This document shows, one piece after another, positions 9,271 through 17,203 of a DNA stretch of 64,000 bases. A program made the translations under genes and the position numbers. Every line of letters begins with the position of its first letter. The stretch's first letter is position 1. Under the pieces are notes generated by a model. It was not told the origin of the DNA. It saw only the letters and a program-made list of their open reading frames with translations, and made no database searches. This stretch comes from CAYPNF01 sp964411985 (lineage in GTDB: Bacteria; Verrucomicrobiota; Verrucomicrobiia; Limisphaerales; J093), in the NCBI GenBank assembly GCA_964411985.1, contig CAYPNF010000016.1:76944-140943 (forward strand). Direction: 5' to 3'.

Positions 9271-10044
9271 CTACTTCCCCAGCAGGTGCTGTAGCTTCTC
9301 CCGATACCCGCGGCTCAATGTGAGCCGCGTTCCATTTCTCAGGATCACCGTGTAGTCGCCGTGGAACATCGGCTGCAGTTCCTTGATGCGCTCCACGTTC
9401 ACCATCGTGGACCGGCTGATCCTCAGGAACTGGGAAGGGTTCAGGCGCGTCTCCAGGTTCGCCATCGTCTCCCGCAACATGTGCGACTCGGCGCCTACGT
9501 GCAGGTTCAGGTAGTTGTCGTCCGCCTCTACCCAGTCGATTTCTGCCGTTTTGACAAAGAGGACCTTCCCCCCGGACTTGATCACCAACCGGTCGCTGGG
9601 CTTCGCCTCCGTCTTTGTCTCCGGCCGTAAATCTGCCAGGAGCGCCGTCAGCTTCTGGTTGAGTTCCCCGGTCTGGGCTCGCTTCAGATGGGTCCGCGCC
9701 CGGTCTAAAGCGGTGCGAAAGCGATCACGGTCGAAGGGTTTGAGCAGATAATCCAGCGCGTGTACTTCAAAAGCCTTAATCGCGTGCTGGCTGAAAGCGG
9801 TGACAAAGACAACCACCGGCATGGTCTGAGGCTTTGCCTGCTCGAGGACTTCAAATCCGTCCAACTCGGGCATCTGGATATCGAGAAAAACGAGGTCCAA
9901 ATCCTGGGCCTGCAACATCTCCACCGCCGTGCGTCCGTCCCCACACTCGCCGACGACCTCGATATCCGGCTCACCCTCGAGGAGGCTCCGGAGTCGTTCT
10001 CTGGCCAACGGCTCATCATCCACAATGAGTGTTCGTATTTTCAT
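9271..10044 (-). CDS. LytTR-family response regulator
   Basis: 257 residues. ATG at 10044 (MKIRTLIVDDEPLARER) is preferred over an in-frame start 63 bp upstream because the receiver fold begins right there. Phospho-acceptor Asp55 is in LVFLDIQMPELDG, with conserved Thr/Ala in FVTAFS and Lys in LLKPFD. Residues ~150-255 form a LytTR DNA-binding domain (VKTAEIDWVEADDNYLNLH, LRISRSTMVNVERI, LTLSRGYREKL). It follows its LytS-like kinase by 65 bp on the same strand and is convergent with the chemoreceptor gene. Confidence 0.93.
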   Translation of the reverse strand: MKIRTLIVDDEPLARERLRSLLEGEPDIEVVGECGDGRTAVEMLQAQDLDLVFLDIQMPELDGFEVLEQAKPQTMPVVVFVTAFSQHAIKAFEVHALDYLLKPFDRDRFRTALDRARTHLKRAQTGELNQKLTALLADLRPETKTEAKPSDRLVIKSGGKVLFVKTAEIDWVEADDNYLNLHVGAESHMLRETMANLETRLNPSQFLRISRSTMVNVERIKELQPMFHGDYTVILRNGTRLTLSRGYREKLQHLLGK

Positions 10045-10109
10045 TTCAGCAACCCCATCGGTCGGGGCGTGACTTCGAATGTTAGACCTCTCGGTGGGTT
10101 TTCCCAACG

Positions 10110-11273
10110 CTAAAGTGGCCGGTTGCCAGCTCCGGCCTGAAAAGGCAATGTGAGCCGTACCGTGAGCCCCTGCGCCTCTCCAGGAAGATACTCGAAGCTC
10201 TGCCTTTTTCCGTACAAGTGCACTAGCCGGGCACGGGTGTTCGCCACTCCCACTCCTTCGCGGGAGAACCCTCCCTTGGGCATGCCCCGGCCGTTGTCCC
10301 GGACTTCGAGCAACAGCATGGCCCCTTCTCTTCGCGCCCGTAATTCCACCACCCCGGGACGGGCGTTGGGTTCGATACCATGCCGAATGGCGTTTTCCAC
10401 CAAAGGTTGAAGTACCAGGTTGGGCACGCGGGCCTCCCAGGTTTCTTCGGAAATGTCCATGGTTACCGTCAAACGATCCCCAAAGCGCGTCTGCTCAATT
10501 TCCAGGTAACGCCGTAGAAATCCTATTTCTTCGCGCAGGCTGACCTCGTTGGCCTCGGTGTTTTCGAGAGCCAGGCGCAAAAGGTCGCTCAACCGGGCAA
10601 TCGTTCGATCCGCCGCATCCACGTCCTTGTGCATCAGGGCGGAGATCGTATGTAACGTGTTGAATAGGAAGTGCGGGTTGAGTTGCATCTGGAGAGCCAT
10701 CAACTTCGCCTCTGCCAGCCGCCGTTCCAACTCCGCCGTTCGCCATTCGCGTTCGTTAAACTTCCGGTAGTAGTCGAACGCCAGCGTCACGGTAACAATA
10801 ATCCAGTAGACCAGAAGGTTGAAGAACGAGTTCTTGACGAAGAGCCGCTCCAGGCTGCCGGAGAATGTCAGCGGCATTCCCAGGGACGGTCCCTGCAGTT
10901 GGCCTACTCCAGAACGCAGTACCACATAAGCCACGCAGATGAGCGTGCTCGCCGTGAAGTGGATCACCACCAACTTCTCCCAATTCCGCTGGTGCAAAGG
11001 AAACCGGCGTGCAAACCAAATGACCGGCACGGAGAGAACCGCCCACACGTACCAGTCGGCCAAGGTAATGCCAATCGCCTGGCGCCAAGTAATCCAATGG
11101 TCCCCAAACAGTGAGCTGGAAACATAGAACTGACTGGCGAAACAAAGCCCAATCACCGTCCAAAACCCAACAAAAAGGGCCGCTTTCAACCAGTACCTGC
11201 TAATCCAGTCCCGGAGCTGCATCGCCAATCCAAAACCAATGCCCATTCTGGTTCCCGTATTTCGGTTCGCCAA
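10110..11273 (-). CDS. LytS/YpdA-type sensor histidine kinase
   Basis: Up to 387 residues; starts at 11273, 11246 or 11222 are all in frame. The last (MQLRDWISRYW) leaves more room for the promoter shared with the divergent DUF971 gene. Four membrane segments (~31-50, 70-87, 101-119, 149-166) are followed by a short coiled coil and the His_kinase domain with His201 in MQLNPHFLFNTLHTIS. An HATPase_c domain follows (VLQPLVENAIRHGIEP, DNGRGMPKGG, GVGVANTRARL). There is no large extracellular loop, so sensing is probably in the membrane. It forms an operon with the LytTR regulator downstream. Confidence 0.92.
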   Translation of the reverse strand: MANRNTGTRMGIGFGLAMQLRDWISRYWLKAALFVGFWTVIGLCFASQFYVSSSLFGDHWITWRQAIGITLADWYVWAVLSVPVIWFARRFPLHQRNWEKLVVIHFTASTLICVAYVVLRSGVGQLQGPSLGMPLTFSGSLERLFVKNSFFNLLVYWIIVTVTLAFDYYRKFNEREWRTAELERRLAEAKLMALQMQLNPHFLFNTLHTISALMHKDVDAADRTIARLSDLLRLALENTEANEVSLREEIGFLRRYLEIEQTRFGDRLTVTMDISEETWEARVPNLVLQPLVENAIRHGIEPNARPGVVELRARREGAMLLLEVRDNGRGMPKGGFSREGVGVANTRARLVHLYGKRQSFEYLPGEAQGLTVRLTLPFQAGAGNRPL

Positions 11274-11301
11274 AACGAGCTGTTGAAGCTAATTTCACCC
11301 C

Positions 11302-11607
11302 ATGCGACCGGTCGATATCCAGCAAATTGGTGCGGAACTAGCCATCAAGTGGGACGATGGGGAGGAGACCTTCTTCCCTCTCCAGGCTCTGCGGGAGGCA
11401 TGCCCGTGCGCGGGTTGCCAGGGAGAGGTGGATGTGCTTGGGCAAGTACACCGCAGTCCTCAGAAGCCCCTTGCGCGCTCCGCTTTCGAACTTCGCTCCA
11501 TCCAACCGGTGGGAGGATATGCGCTCCAGCCCGTTTGGGGGGATGGACATTCCTCCGGGCTCTATGCCTTCCCCTTTCTGAGGGAGCTGGCCAAAGCAAA
11601 GAGCTGA
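11302..11607 (+). CDS. DUF971 domain protein
   Basis: 101 residues covering one DUF971 domain, which corresponds to the N-terminal zinc-binding domain of gamma-butyrobetaine hydroxylase. Visible signatures are LAIKWDDGEETFFPLQALRE, CPCAGCQGE, LRSIQPVGGYALQPVW and GLYAFPFLREL. Stand-alone DUF971 proteins are widespread and sometimes sit beside Fe-S assembly genes. Here a cysteine desulfurase lies 1.3 kb away but is not cotranscribed. It is transcribed divergently from the LytS-like kinase, and its 3' end faces dnaN. The precise role is unknown. Confidence 0.85.
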   Translation: MRPVDIQQIGAELAIKWDDGEETFFPLQALREACPCAGCQGEVDVLGQVHRSPQKPLARSAFELRSIQPVGGYALQPVWGDGHSSGLYAFPFLRELAKAKS

Positions 11608-11632
11608 ACCAAGTGCCCGTACACCACCAAGC

Positions 11633-12742
11633 TCAGGTCATGCGCATGGGCATGATCACATAAAGGAAGGGGCCATTGACTTTCACCACGCCGGGGCTGA
11701 GCTCGTCCGTCAGCTCGAAGAACACTTCGTCGTGATCCAGGGCCTTCAGCGCATCCAATAAGAAACTTGGATTGAAAGCGACCGCGATATCCGGGCCCTT
11801 GTAATTGATGGCCATGCTCTCGCGCGCCTCCCCTACGTCCGGGGTGTTCGAGGTGATGGAGAGATTGTTCTTGGTGAACGCAAGTTTGACGGAATTGGAC
11901 TTGTCACTGGTCATGATCTCCGCACGGCGCAGCGCTTGCAGGAACTCCTCCCGAATCAGCGGAACCCTTTCCTTCGATTCCGCCGGGATGACCTGCCGAT
12001 AGTTGGGATACGTTCCCTCAACCAGTTTGGTGATCAGCAGAACATTGAAGCCCTTGTCATCACGAAGATTGAAAGCCGCCTGATTCTCCGTAAAGACGAT
12101 CTGCAAATCGCCCTTGTCTTGGAGCAGCCGCGTCAATTCATTGACCGCTTTCGTGGGAATGATGAACTCAGCCTGATTCTCTGGCCCAATCTCCACCTCT
12201 TCATCCGCCAAAGCCAGCCGCCGACCGTCAGTGGCCACCATGGTGACTTTGTGCTCCTTGAAACTCAGGAACAAACCGTTCAGGACATACCTCGTCTCGT
12301 CCGTGGAAACCGCGAAGCCGGTCCGCTTCATCATGACCTTCATCTTATCCTGCGGCAGACAGATGCTGGTGCGGTCCGCGAACTGGGGCATCGGGGGAAA
12401 ATCCTCAGGAGGAAGCCCGCTCATCTTGAAGAAGGAAGAACCGGAACGAATCGAACAACTCTGCTTCTCGTCCACCTCAATCTCGATCTCCATCGTTCCC
12501 AACTCCCGGACGATGCTGAACAACTTCTTGGCGGGAAGCGTGGTCCCCCCGGGGCGAGTCACGGTGGCGCTCACGGAACAGGAGACAGTGACATCCAAGT
12601 CGGTGGCGGTCAGCGCGAGACGGTTTTCCTCGGCGCGCAAGAGAACGTTGGATAGAATCGGGAGTGTCGTCCGGCTACCGACAACGTTCTGGACTGCCTG
12701 TAGGCCATTGAGAATCTGGTCTTTGGCAATTGTGATTTTCAT
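11633..12742 (-). CDS. dnaN: DNA polymerase III beta subunit (sliding clamp)
   Basis: 369 residues, the normal length for the clamp. Three repeated clamp folds are recognisable: KDQILNGLQAVQNVVGSRTT and LPILSNVLL in domain 1, TRYVLNGLFLSF and TDGRRLALA in domain 2, FLLDALKAL and the C-terminal YVIMPMRMT in domain 3. The PMR end is the hallmark of the clamp's peptide-binding pocket. The protein tethers polymerase III to DNA and acts as a hub for replication and repair proteins. dnaA and recF are not adjacent, which departs from the common dnaA-dnaN-recF order; the next upstream gene on this strand is a cysteine desulfurase 186 bp away. Confidence 0.97.
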   Translation of the reverse strand: MKITIAKDQILNGLQAVQNVVGSRTTLPILSNVLLRAEENRLALTATDLDVTVSCSVSATVTRPGGTTLPAKKLFSIVRELGTMEIEIEVDEKQSCSIRSGSSFFKMSGLPPEDFPPMPQFADRTSICLPQDKMKVMMKRTGFAVSTDETRYVLNGLFLSFKEHKVTMVATDGRRLALADEEVEIGPENQAEFIIPTKAVNELTRLLQDKGDLQIVFTENQAAFNLRDDKGFNVLLITKLVEGTYPNYRQVIPAESKERVPLIREEFLQALRRAEIMTSDKSNSVKLAFTKNNLSITSNTPDVGEARESMAINYKGPDIAVAFNPSFLLDALKALDHDEVFFELTDELSPGVVKVNGPFLYVIMPMRMT

Positions 12743-12793
12743 GCAGGCTTAATTAGAGAGTATTCCAGTAAAAGGAACCGTCTTATTAAGAGC

Positions 12794-12933
12794 TGTGAAT
12801 AGAGCAAACAACCGTTGTTGTCAAGTTTGCCTCAAGGGTTTACAGCGGTTTTGAGAAGGCCAATAACTCCGGGGCTTTCCACCAATAGCTGTGGGTAATC
12901 CCTCCTCCCCGAGTTGTCCGGAGCTTATTCACG
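12794..12933. promoter_or_regulatory. Three DnaA-box-like 9-mers upstream of dnaN
   Basis: CTATTCACA (reverse strand, 12794-12802), TTACCCACA (reverse, 12890-12898) and TTATTCACG (forward, 12925-12933) each differ by one base from TTATNCACA-type DnaA boxes. They lie in or at the edge of the 186-bp dnaN upstream region, whose left half is AT-rich. This could be DnaA control of dnaN or part of an origin. One-mismatch matches can also arise by chance, so support is weak. Confidence 0.3.
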
Positions 12934-14086
12934 GATTGTTCAGGCCCGATTCACCACGGATCCGCTCCACAATTTCGGGGAGAACCGCTTCCAACACCTC
13001 CACTTCTTCCATGGTGGACTCCCGGCCAAGGGAGAACCGAACCAGGCCCGAGGCTTGGGAGACAGAAAAACCCATCGCTTGGACTACGTGCGAGGGTTCC
13101 AAGGCTCCGGATGAACAAGCCGATCCCCCGGAGGCGCACACGCCTTCTAAGTCCAGATTGGCGAGGAGTGACAGGGTGTCGCAGCCTTCAAACACCGCTG
13201 CCAAGGTGTTTCCTAATCGATGCGAAGGGTCTCCTAAGGATAAACAACCCGGGATCCGGTGGAGGAGACTCGAAATGCGGTGCATGAGGGGTGCAAGCGC
13301 AGGGCGGGCGAACACCGGTGGCTGAACAAAACGCTCCAAGGCCGCCGCCATGCCGAGGATTGCCGGAAGATTCTCCGTACCCCCTCGACGGTCGTTCTCT
13401 TGGCTACCCCCCATCAGGAGAGGAAATGGCTGGAGTGGAGACCGAATGTAGATGGCCCCTGCCCCCGTTGGGCCGTGCAGTTTGTGGGCACAAACAGTGA
13501 CCAGATCGGCCTGGAAACAATCAATGGAAGGAACCGGCTCTTTCCCAAACCATTGGGCAGCATCCGTATGGAATAGGACACCTCGCTCGCGACAAAGGGT
13601 GCCGATTTCACCAACCGGCTGGATCGTGCCCACCTCGTTGTTGGCGGCCATGACCGAAACCAGGATGGTGTCGGCCTGGAGCGCTTCCTCAATCTTCTCC
13701 GGGTCCATTCGGCCCGATGCGTCAGGGTTCACCAAACTCAGCGCAAAGCCCTCATGTTTTGCCAGGTAGCGAAGGGGTTGGAGCACGGCATGATGTTCCA
13801 AGGCGGAGCAGACGATATGACGGCCCTTTTCACGTAGGGCGCGCGCTGTTCCTAGCAACGCGTGATTGTTGCTTTCGGTGCCGCCGCTCGTGAACAGGAT
13901 TTCGCTAGGCTTGCAGCGCCAGAGATGCGCAATTCGGTCGCGGGCATCGTCTAGCAGGGACCGTGCTTTCCGCCCCGCGTGGTGCACGCTGGAGGGGTTT
14001 CCCAACACCCCTGGCGGGAACATGGCATCCTGGACCGAGGGATCCAGAGGGGTCGTGGCGTTGTAGTCAAAGTAGATGGTCCGCAT
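12929..14086 (-). CDS. Cysteine desulfurase (NifS/IscS family, class V aminotransferase fold)
   Basis: 385 residues. The sequence shows the family's landmarks in order: IYFDYNATTPLDP (2-15), GNPSSVHHAG (29-38), LFTSGGTESNNHALLG (65-79), cofactor-stacking His98 in ALEHHAV, NNEVGTIQPV (149-158), HTDAAQ (173-178), PLP-lysine Lys202 in CAHKLHGPTG, and GGTENLPAILG. The persulfide-forming Cys324 lies in GSACSSG. It should mobilise sulfur from cysteine for Fe-S clusters or tRNA thiolation. No iscU, sufBCD or thiI neighbour is present, so IscS versus NifS cannot be chosen. The stop overlaps one of the DnaA-box-like sites. Confidence 0.93.
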   Translation of the reverse strand: MRTIYFDYNATTPLDPSVQDAMFPPGVLGNPSSVHHAGRKARSLLDDARDRIAHLWRCKPSEILFTSGGTESNNHALLGTARALREKGRHIVCSALEHHAVLQPLRYLAKHEGFALSLVNPDASGRMDPEKIEEALQADTILVSVMAANNEVGTIQPVGEIGTLCRERGVLFHTDAAQWFGKEPVPSIDCFQADLVTVCAHKLHGPTGAGAIYIRSPLQPFPLLMGGSQENDRRGGTENLPAILGMAAALERFVQPPVFARPALAPLMHRISSLLHRIPGCLSLGDPSHRLGNTLAAVFEGCDTLSLLANLDLEGVCASGGSACSSGALEPSHVVQAMGFSVSQASGLVRFSLGRESTMEEVEVLEAVLPEIVERIRGESGLNNP

Positions 14087-14143
14087 GATGACGTTTCATC
14101 CTATCGGAAGCCTCTAGGGATTGCAGGACTTTTGTTGGGTCTT

Positions 14144-14189
14144 GAAAAAAAGGGAACGAGGGCAGAAGCCTTTCGACCTCTGCCCTCGT
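14144..14189 (-). terminator. Strong rho-independent terminator, minus strand
   Basis: An 11-bp perfect stem, ACGAGGGCAGA (14156-14166) with TCTGCCCTCGT (14179-14189), surrounds a 12-nt loop. Read on the minus strand it is followed by a U-run (seven A residues on plus, 14145-14151). It terminates transcription arriving from the right, although the nearest minus-strand gene on that side ends 575 bp away at 14764. Confidence 0.8.
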
Positions 14190-14763
14190 GGTTGCTGATG
14201 GTTGGTCAGGGAGAGAAATCGCGTCCTAGATCCTTCTGCTTCCAAGGCTGTCGTCTGGGATGACAGCTCTTGTCAGTGAGTGGCGGACCTAAGGCCAATA
14301 AACGCAGGCCAAGACCAACTCATTAGTTAGCATTCAATGTGCCATCTTGTCTAACGGCTAGCACAGATGATCGTAACGTATTCCTAATCAATCGATTACG
14401 TTTCTATTCGACTTAAAGGCTGCTTTGGCCCGTCGGGATTAGAATTGTAAGGACCTTCGACACTTACACACTCCGCTTTTCATGATTTCGTTACTCATGT
14501 TTGTAAGTACTTGGTTATGAATTTTATAGGACACAAACGAGAGTAGGGAAGATAATGTAAATAGAACCGACAGATCCGTTTGGAGGAGGGCTCTAGAGGC
14601 TAGGAACAGTAGAAGTAGACCAGATAATGATTACAATTGCCTCCTATGCTGAACAAGCAGGTATACGGTGGAGTCTTTTAGGAAAAGAGAAATCACAACG
14701 ACAGGGCAAAGGCCCTGCGCCGGTGCGCTCGACTCACTTCCCTTGCCCCCTTGGAGGGCGGGG
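14190..14763. other. Gene-less, AT-richer stretch; possible non-coding RNA locus
   Basis: No convincing protein-coding frame is present. Base composition is visibly more AT-rich than the surrounding genes. A small hairpin (GCTGTC, nine bases, GACAGC) lies near 14248-14268, and the minus-strand terminator at 14144 closes the left end. I looked for tmRNA, RNase P, 6S and SRP RNA signatures by eye and recognised none. Either this is a long 3' UTR of the DUF5069 operon or an unrecognised small RNA read leftward. Confidence 0.35.
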
Positions 14764-15207
14764 CTACGGCTTCCCACCAAAACTCACGTAGTCGTCCAAA
14801 TCCAGAAGGTCAAACCAAGTGGCAATATCATCCCGCTTCGGCGCAACCTTGGAATGGACCTCATGAAAGAAGGCTCGGTAGTCTACCGCTGCCGGAGATC
14901 TTGACTCCTGATGAGTGGACCAAGCGTCGATCTCGTACTGGGATGGCTGGGTTTGGGACTTGGCACGCACCCATTCCAGGATCTGTCCATCGCCCTTCCC
15001 CGCTTTCACTTGGGCTTTGAGAGCCTTCGGATCGATGCCTGCGAACACCAGGAACTGCTGGTCTAAAGGACAGGCGTAGTTGTATTCACCATTCTTGCCC
15101 GCCAGCAGGGCACGGCACTTGTCCAGCATGCGCGGCAGGATCACATAACCCCCCAATCGCACACGGGCGCTTCTTGGGGCCTGTTGGGTGAGGTCTGGGG
15201 TGGACAT
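14764..15207 (-). CDS. DUF5069 family protein
   Basis: 147 residues that match DUF5069 by eye: PRSARVRLGGYVILPRMLDK at residues ~11-30, then KCRALLAGKNGEYNYACPLD, and a DDIATWFDLLDLDDYVSFGG C-terminus. DUF5069 proteins are small, soluble and of unknown function; they recur in Verrucomicrobia and Planctomycetes. The start is only 5 bp downstream of the stop of the RG/PA-rich protein on the same strand, so both are very probably cotranslated from one mRNA. The signature Tyr/Cys/Asp residues near the N-terminus are intact. Confidence 0.8.
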   Translation of the reverse strand: MSTPDLTQQAPRSARVRLGGYVILPRMLDKCRALLAGKNGEYNYACPLDQQFLVFAGIDPKALKAQVKAGKGDGQILEWVRAKSQTQPSQYEIDAWSTHQESRSPAAVDYRAFFHEVHSKVAPKRDDIATWFDLLDLDDYVSFGGKP

Positions 15208-15212
15208 AGTTG

Positions 15213-16937
15213 TTAGGAGGCTGGGGGCGGTTGGACGGGAGTGGCGGGCTCAGAGACAGGGACTTCAGCAGGGGCTGCAGGTATTTCCTGGGCTGCTGGA
15301 GGCTCGACCGCCGCGGATGCAGGCGCTGGTTCGCTTGCAGGCACGCCAGCTGGGGCCGGTGCTGCAGCGACAGACTCAGCAGCGGCAGCCGGAACCACCG
15401 GAGCGGCCTGGGCGGGTGTTGCAGCCGCTGGGGGTGGCGTCGGCCTGGGCTTTGGTTGCTTGGCTGTTTCCAGGTGACCATCCGTAAACTCAATCACATG
15501 TCCCTGATGGACAAGCCAGTGCAGATCCCCAATGATCGCCGTTTGTTCTGGAGTCGGCACGGGCGCCGCAGGCTGAGTTTCCACCGGGGTCGCCGGTACC
15601 GAACCTTCCACCGCCGCGGGTGCGGGTGCAGGTGCAGGTGGTGCCGGAGGCGGCACCGGGGTGGGAGCAAAGGTTTCCAGCAGCTTCTTCCGGGTGCACC
15701 CAGGATGAGCATCGATATACTCCACGATTTTGCGCACTCCATCCGAGACGACCGTAGTCTGGAGATCCAGGTGTCTGGGACGCGCCACACAGACGTGAGT
15801 CACCGTCTTGTTGACCTTGAAGAACTGCAGCCCGTGCGAGGCAAACTGCTGGCTCAGGTGGGTGGCCACCCGCAACGGGAACCGGTTTTGTTCGTCCAAG
15901 CCTCGCCGGACGAGCGCATTCAAGCCTGCGGACATCAGCGGCTTGGGTTTGCCGGCCTTCCAAGTGTAGGTCTCGACTTGACGCAACAAGTTGGGCAGAT
16001 GGACTTCGCGGAAGTGCTTGTCCACCTCCTCGCGGTTGTTCAGCTTGAGAGGCTCGGGGAGGTTGAGGCAGGTGAACTCGGTCTTGAAGCTTTGATCTTC
16101 CACCCATTTCTTCACCACCGCTTCATCCTTCACAATCTTGACGCGGGATTTGAAGGCTTCAAAGGGCATCCGCGAGAAACGCTCGGCATGGAGCTTGTGG
16201 AGCTTCGTCTGGTAATCGTGGTAGTTGGGCGGCCCCAGAATAACCCCGCTCATGCCGCATTGCGCCACGAAGGTATAGGTGCCCTTCGGGGGGTCGGTTG
16301 GCACTTTCTCGGTCTGATAGAACGTGCCGAAGTGGTGGCGGAGAATGTGGGATACGGCCTCTTCTTCGCTGAGCCACACGGACTCATCCAGCCCGCAAAC
16401 GACCAGCGGTTGGAGGATTTTGCCGGCGGGATCCTTCCTGACAGTAAACTCCACGTGGAAACGGTCTGGCCTTTTGAGCACCAAGCCGGCGATGTCAAAA
16501 AGAGGGTAAGCACGGCCGGTCAGCTTGATCTGGCGGGCTAAGGATTCGACCCCTTTTTCCTCCGGGGTAATGGTGATATTGAGATCGGGCAGAGGGGTCT
16601 CTGGCTCGCGAGGCTCATCCCGACGCCTATCTCCCTGACCACCAAATCTTTCTGGACGACCTTGACGGAACGGCGGTCGCCCGCCTTCCCGGTCACCACG
16701 CTGGAACCCGCCCCCCTGTCCGCCTGCGGGACCAGGGCCACCGCCGAAAGCAGGACCCCCGTCCCTGCGGGGAGGACGGTCGCGGCGAGGACCTCTTCGG
16801 TCGCTTCCGCGGGACGCATCATCGCTGCGTCCGCCACCTTCATACTTGGCGTAACGGTTTTCCGTGGGCGACTGACGCGCCCACGCCGGTAGGAACTGGA
16901 GGTCGAGATCGAGCTCGAAATCAGGCTGTGTGCTCAT
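15213..16937 (-). CDS. Conserved protein with RG-rich N-terminus and Pro/Ala-rich C-terminus, function unknown
   Basis: 574 residues in three parts. Residues ~25-110 are dominated by Arg, Gly, Asp and Pro (repeats such as RRGPRRDRPPRRDGG), typical of disordered RNA-binding tails. Residues ~115-410 are a folded region with a well-mixed composition (VESLARQIKLTGRAYPLFDI, EEAVSHILRHHFGTFYQTE, LRVATHLSQQFASHGLQFF). The remainder is Pro/Ala-rich, interrupted by a short helical segment near 460-490 (QTAIIGDLHWLVHQGHVIEF). I do not recognise the core as a named family. The layout suggests an RNA- or ribosome-associated factor. It heads a two-gene operon with DUF5069 and is divergent from the hybrid kinase. 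Confidence 0.7.
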   Translation of the reverse strand: MSTQPDFELDLDLQFLPAWARQSPTENRYAKYEGGGRSDDASRGSDRRGPRRDRPPRRDGGPAFGGGPGPAGGQGGGFQRGDREGGRPPFRQGRPERFGGQGDRRRDEPREPETPLPDLNITITPEEKGVESLARQIKLTGRAYPLFDIAGLVLKRPDRFHVEFTVRKDPAGKILQPLVVCGLDESVWLSEEEAVSHILRHHFGTFYQTEKVPTDPPKGTYTFVAQCGMSGVILGPPNYHDYQTKLHKLHAERFSRMPFEAFKSRVKIVKDEAVVKKWVEDQSFKTEFTCLNLPEPLKLNNREEVDKHFREVHLPNLLRQVETYTWKAGKPKPLMSAGLNALVRRGLDEQNRFPLRVATHLSQQFASHGLQFFKVNKTVTHVCVARPRHLDLQTTVVSDGVRKIVEYIDAHPGCTRKKLLETFAPTPVPPPAPPAPAPAPAAVEGSVPATPVETQPAAPVPTPEQTAIIGDLHWLVHQGHVIEFTDGHLETAKQPKPRPTPPPAAATPAQAAPVVPAAAAESVAAAPAPAGVPASEPAPASAAVEPPAAQEIPAAPAEVPVSEPATPVQPPPAS

Positions 16938-17203
16938 GCTGCTTACGCCCCGCGGAAAAGACCGCCGAGGCTCGTATTAATGTCAAGGGGCAAGCATGAT
17001 GCGGCTGGAAGAGGAATGCAAGGGATAAGGCGGGTTCAGCCCCCCCGCTCGGGGTGTGCGCAGCTTGACCTTTCTACGGGGATGGTGTAGCTAGGCCTCA
17101 GTGAAACGCTTGTGCCCAGTCGGGAGAGGCGGGTTCGTCTGTTCAAGTTCGAGTCTCGGCGAGGGCCGGGCCTGGGCGGAGAGGGTCATTTCCCAAGAGG
17201 CTT

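Noticed and set aside
17100..17165. A possible tRNA T-arm (GTTCAAGTTCGAGTC) before the hybrid kinase
   Set aside because: No matching acceptor stem, anticodon arm or 3' end could be folded around it.
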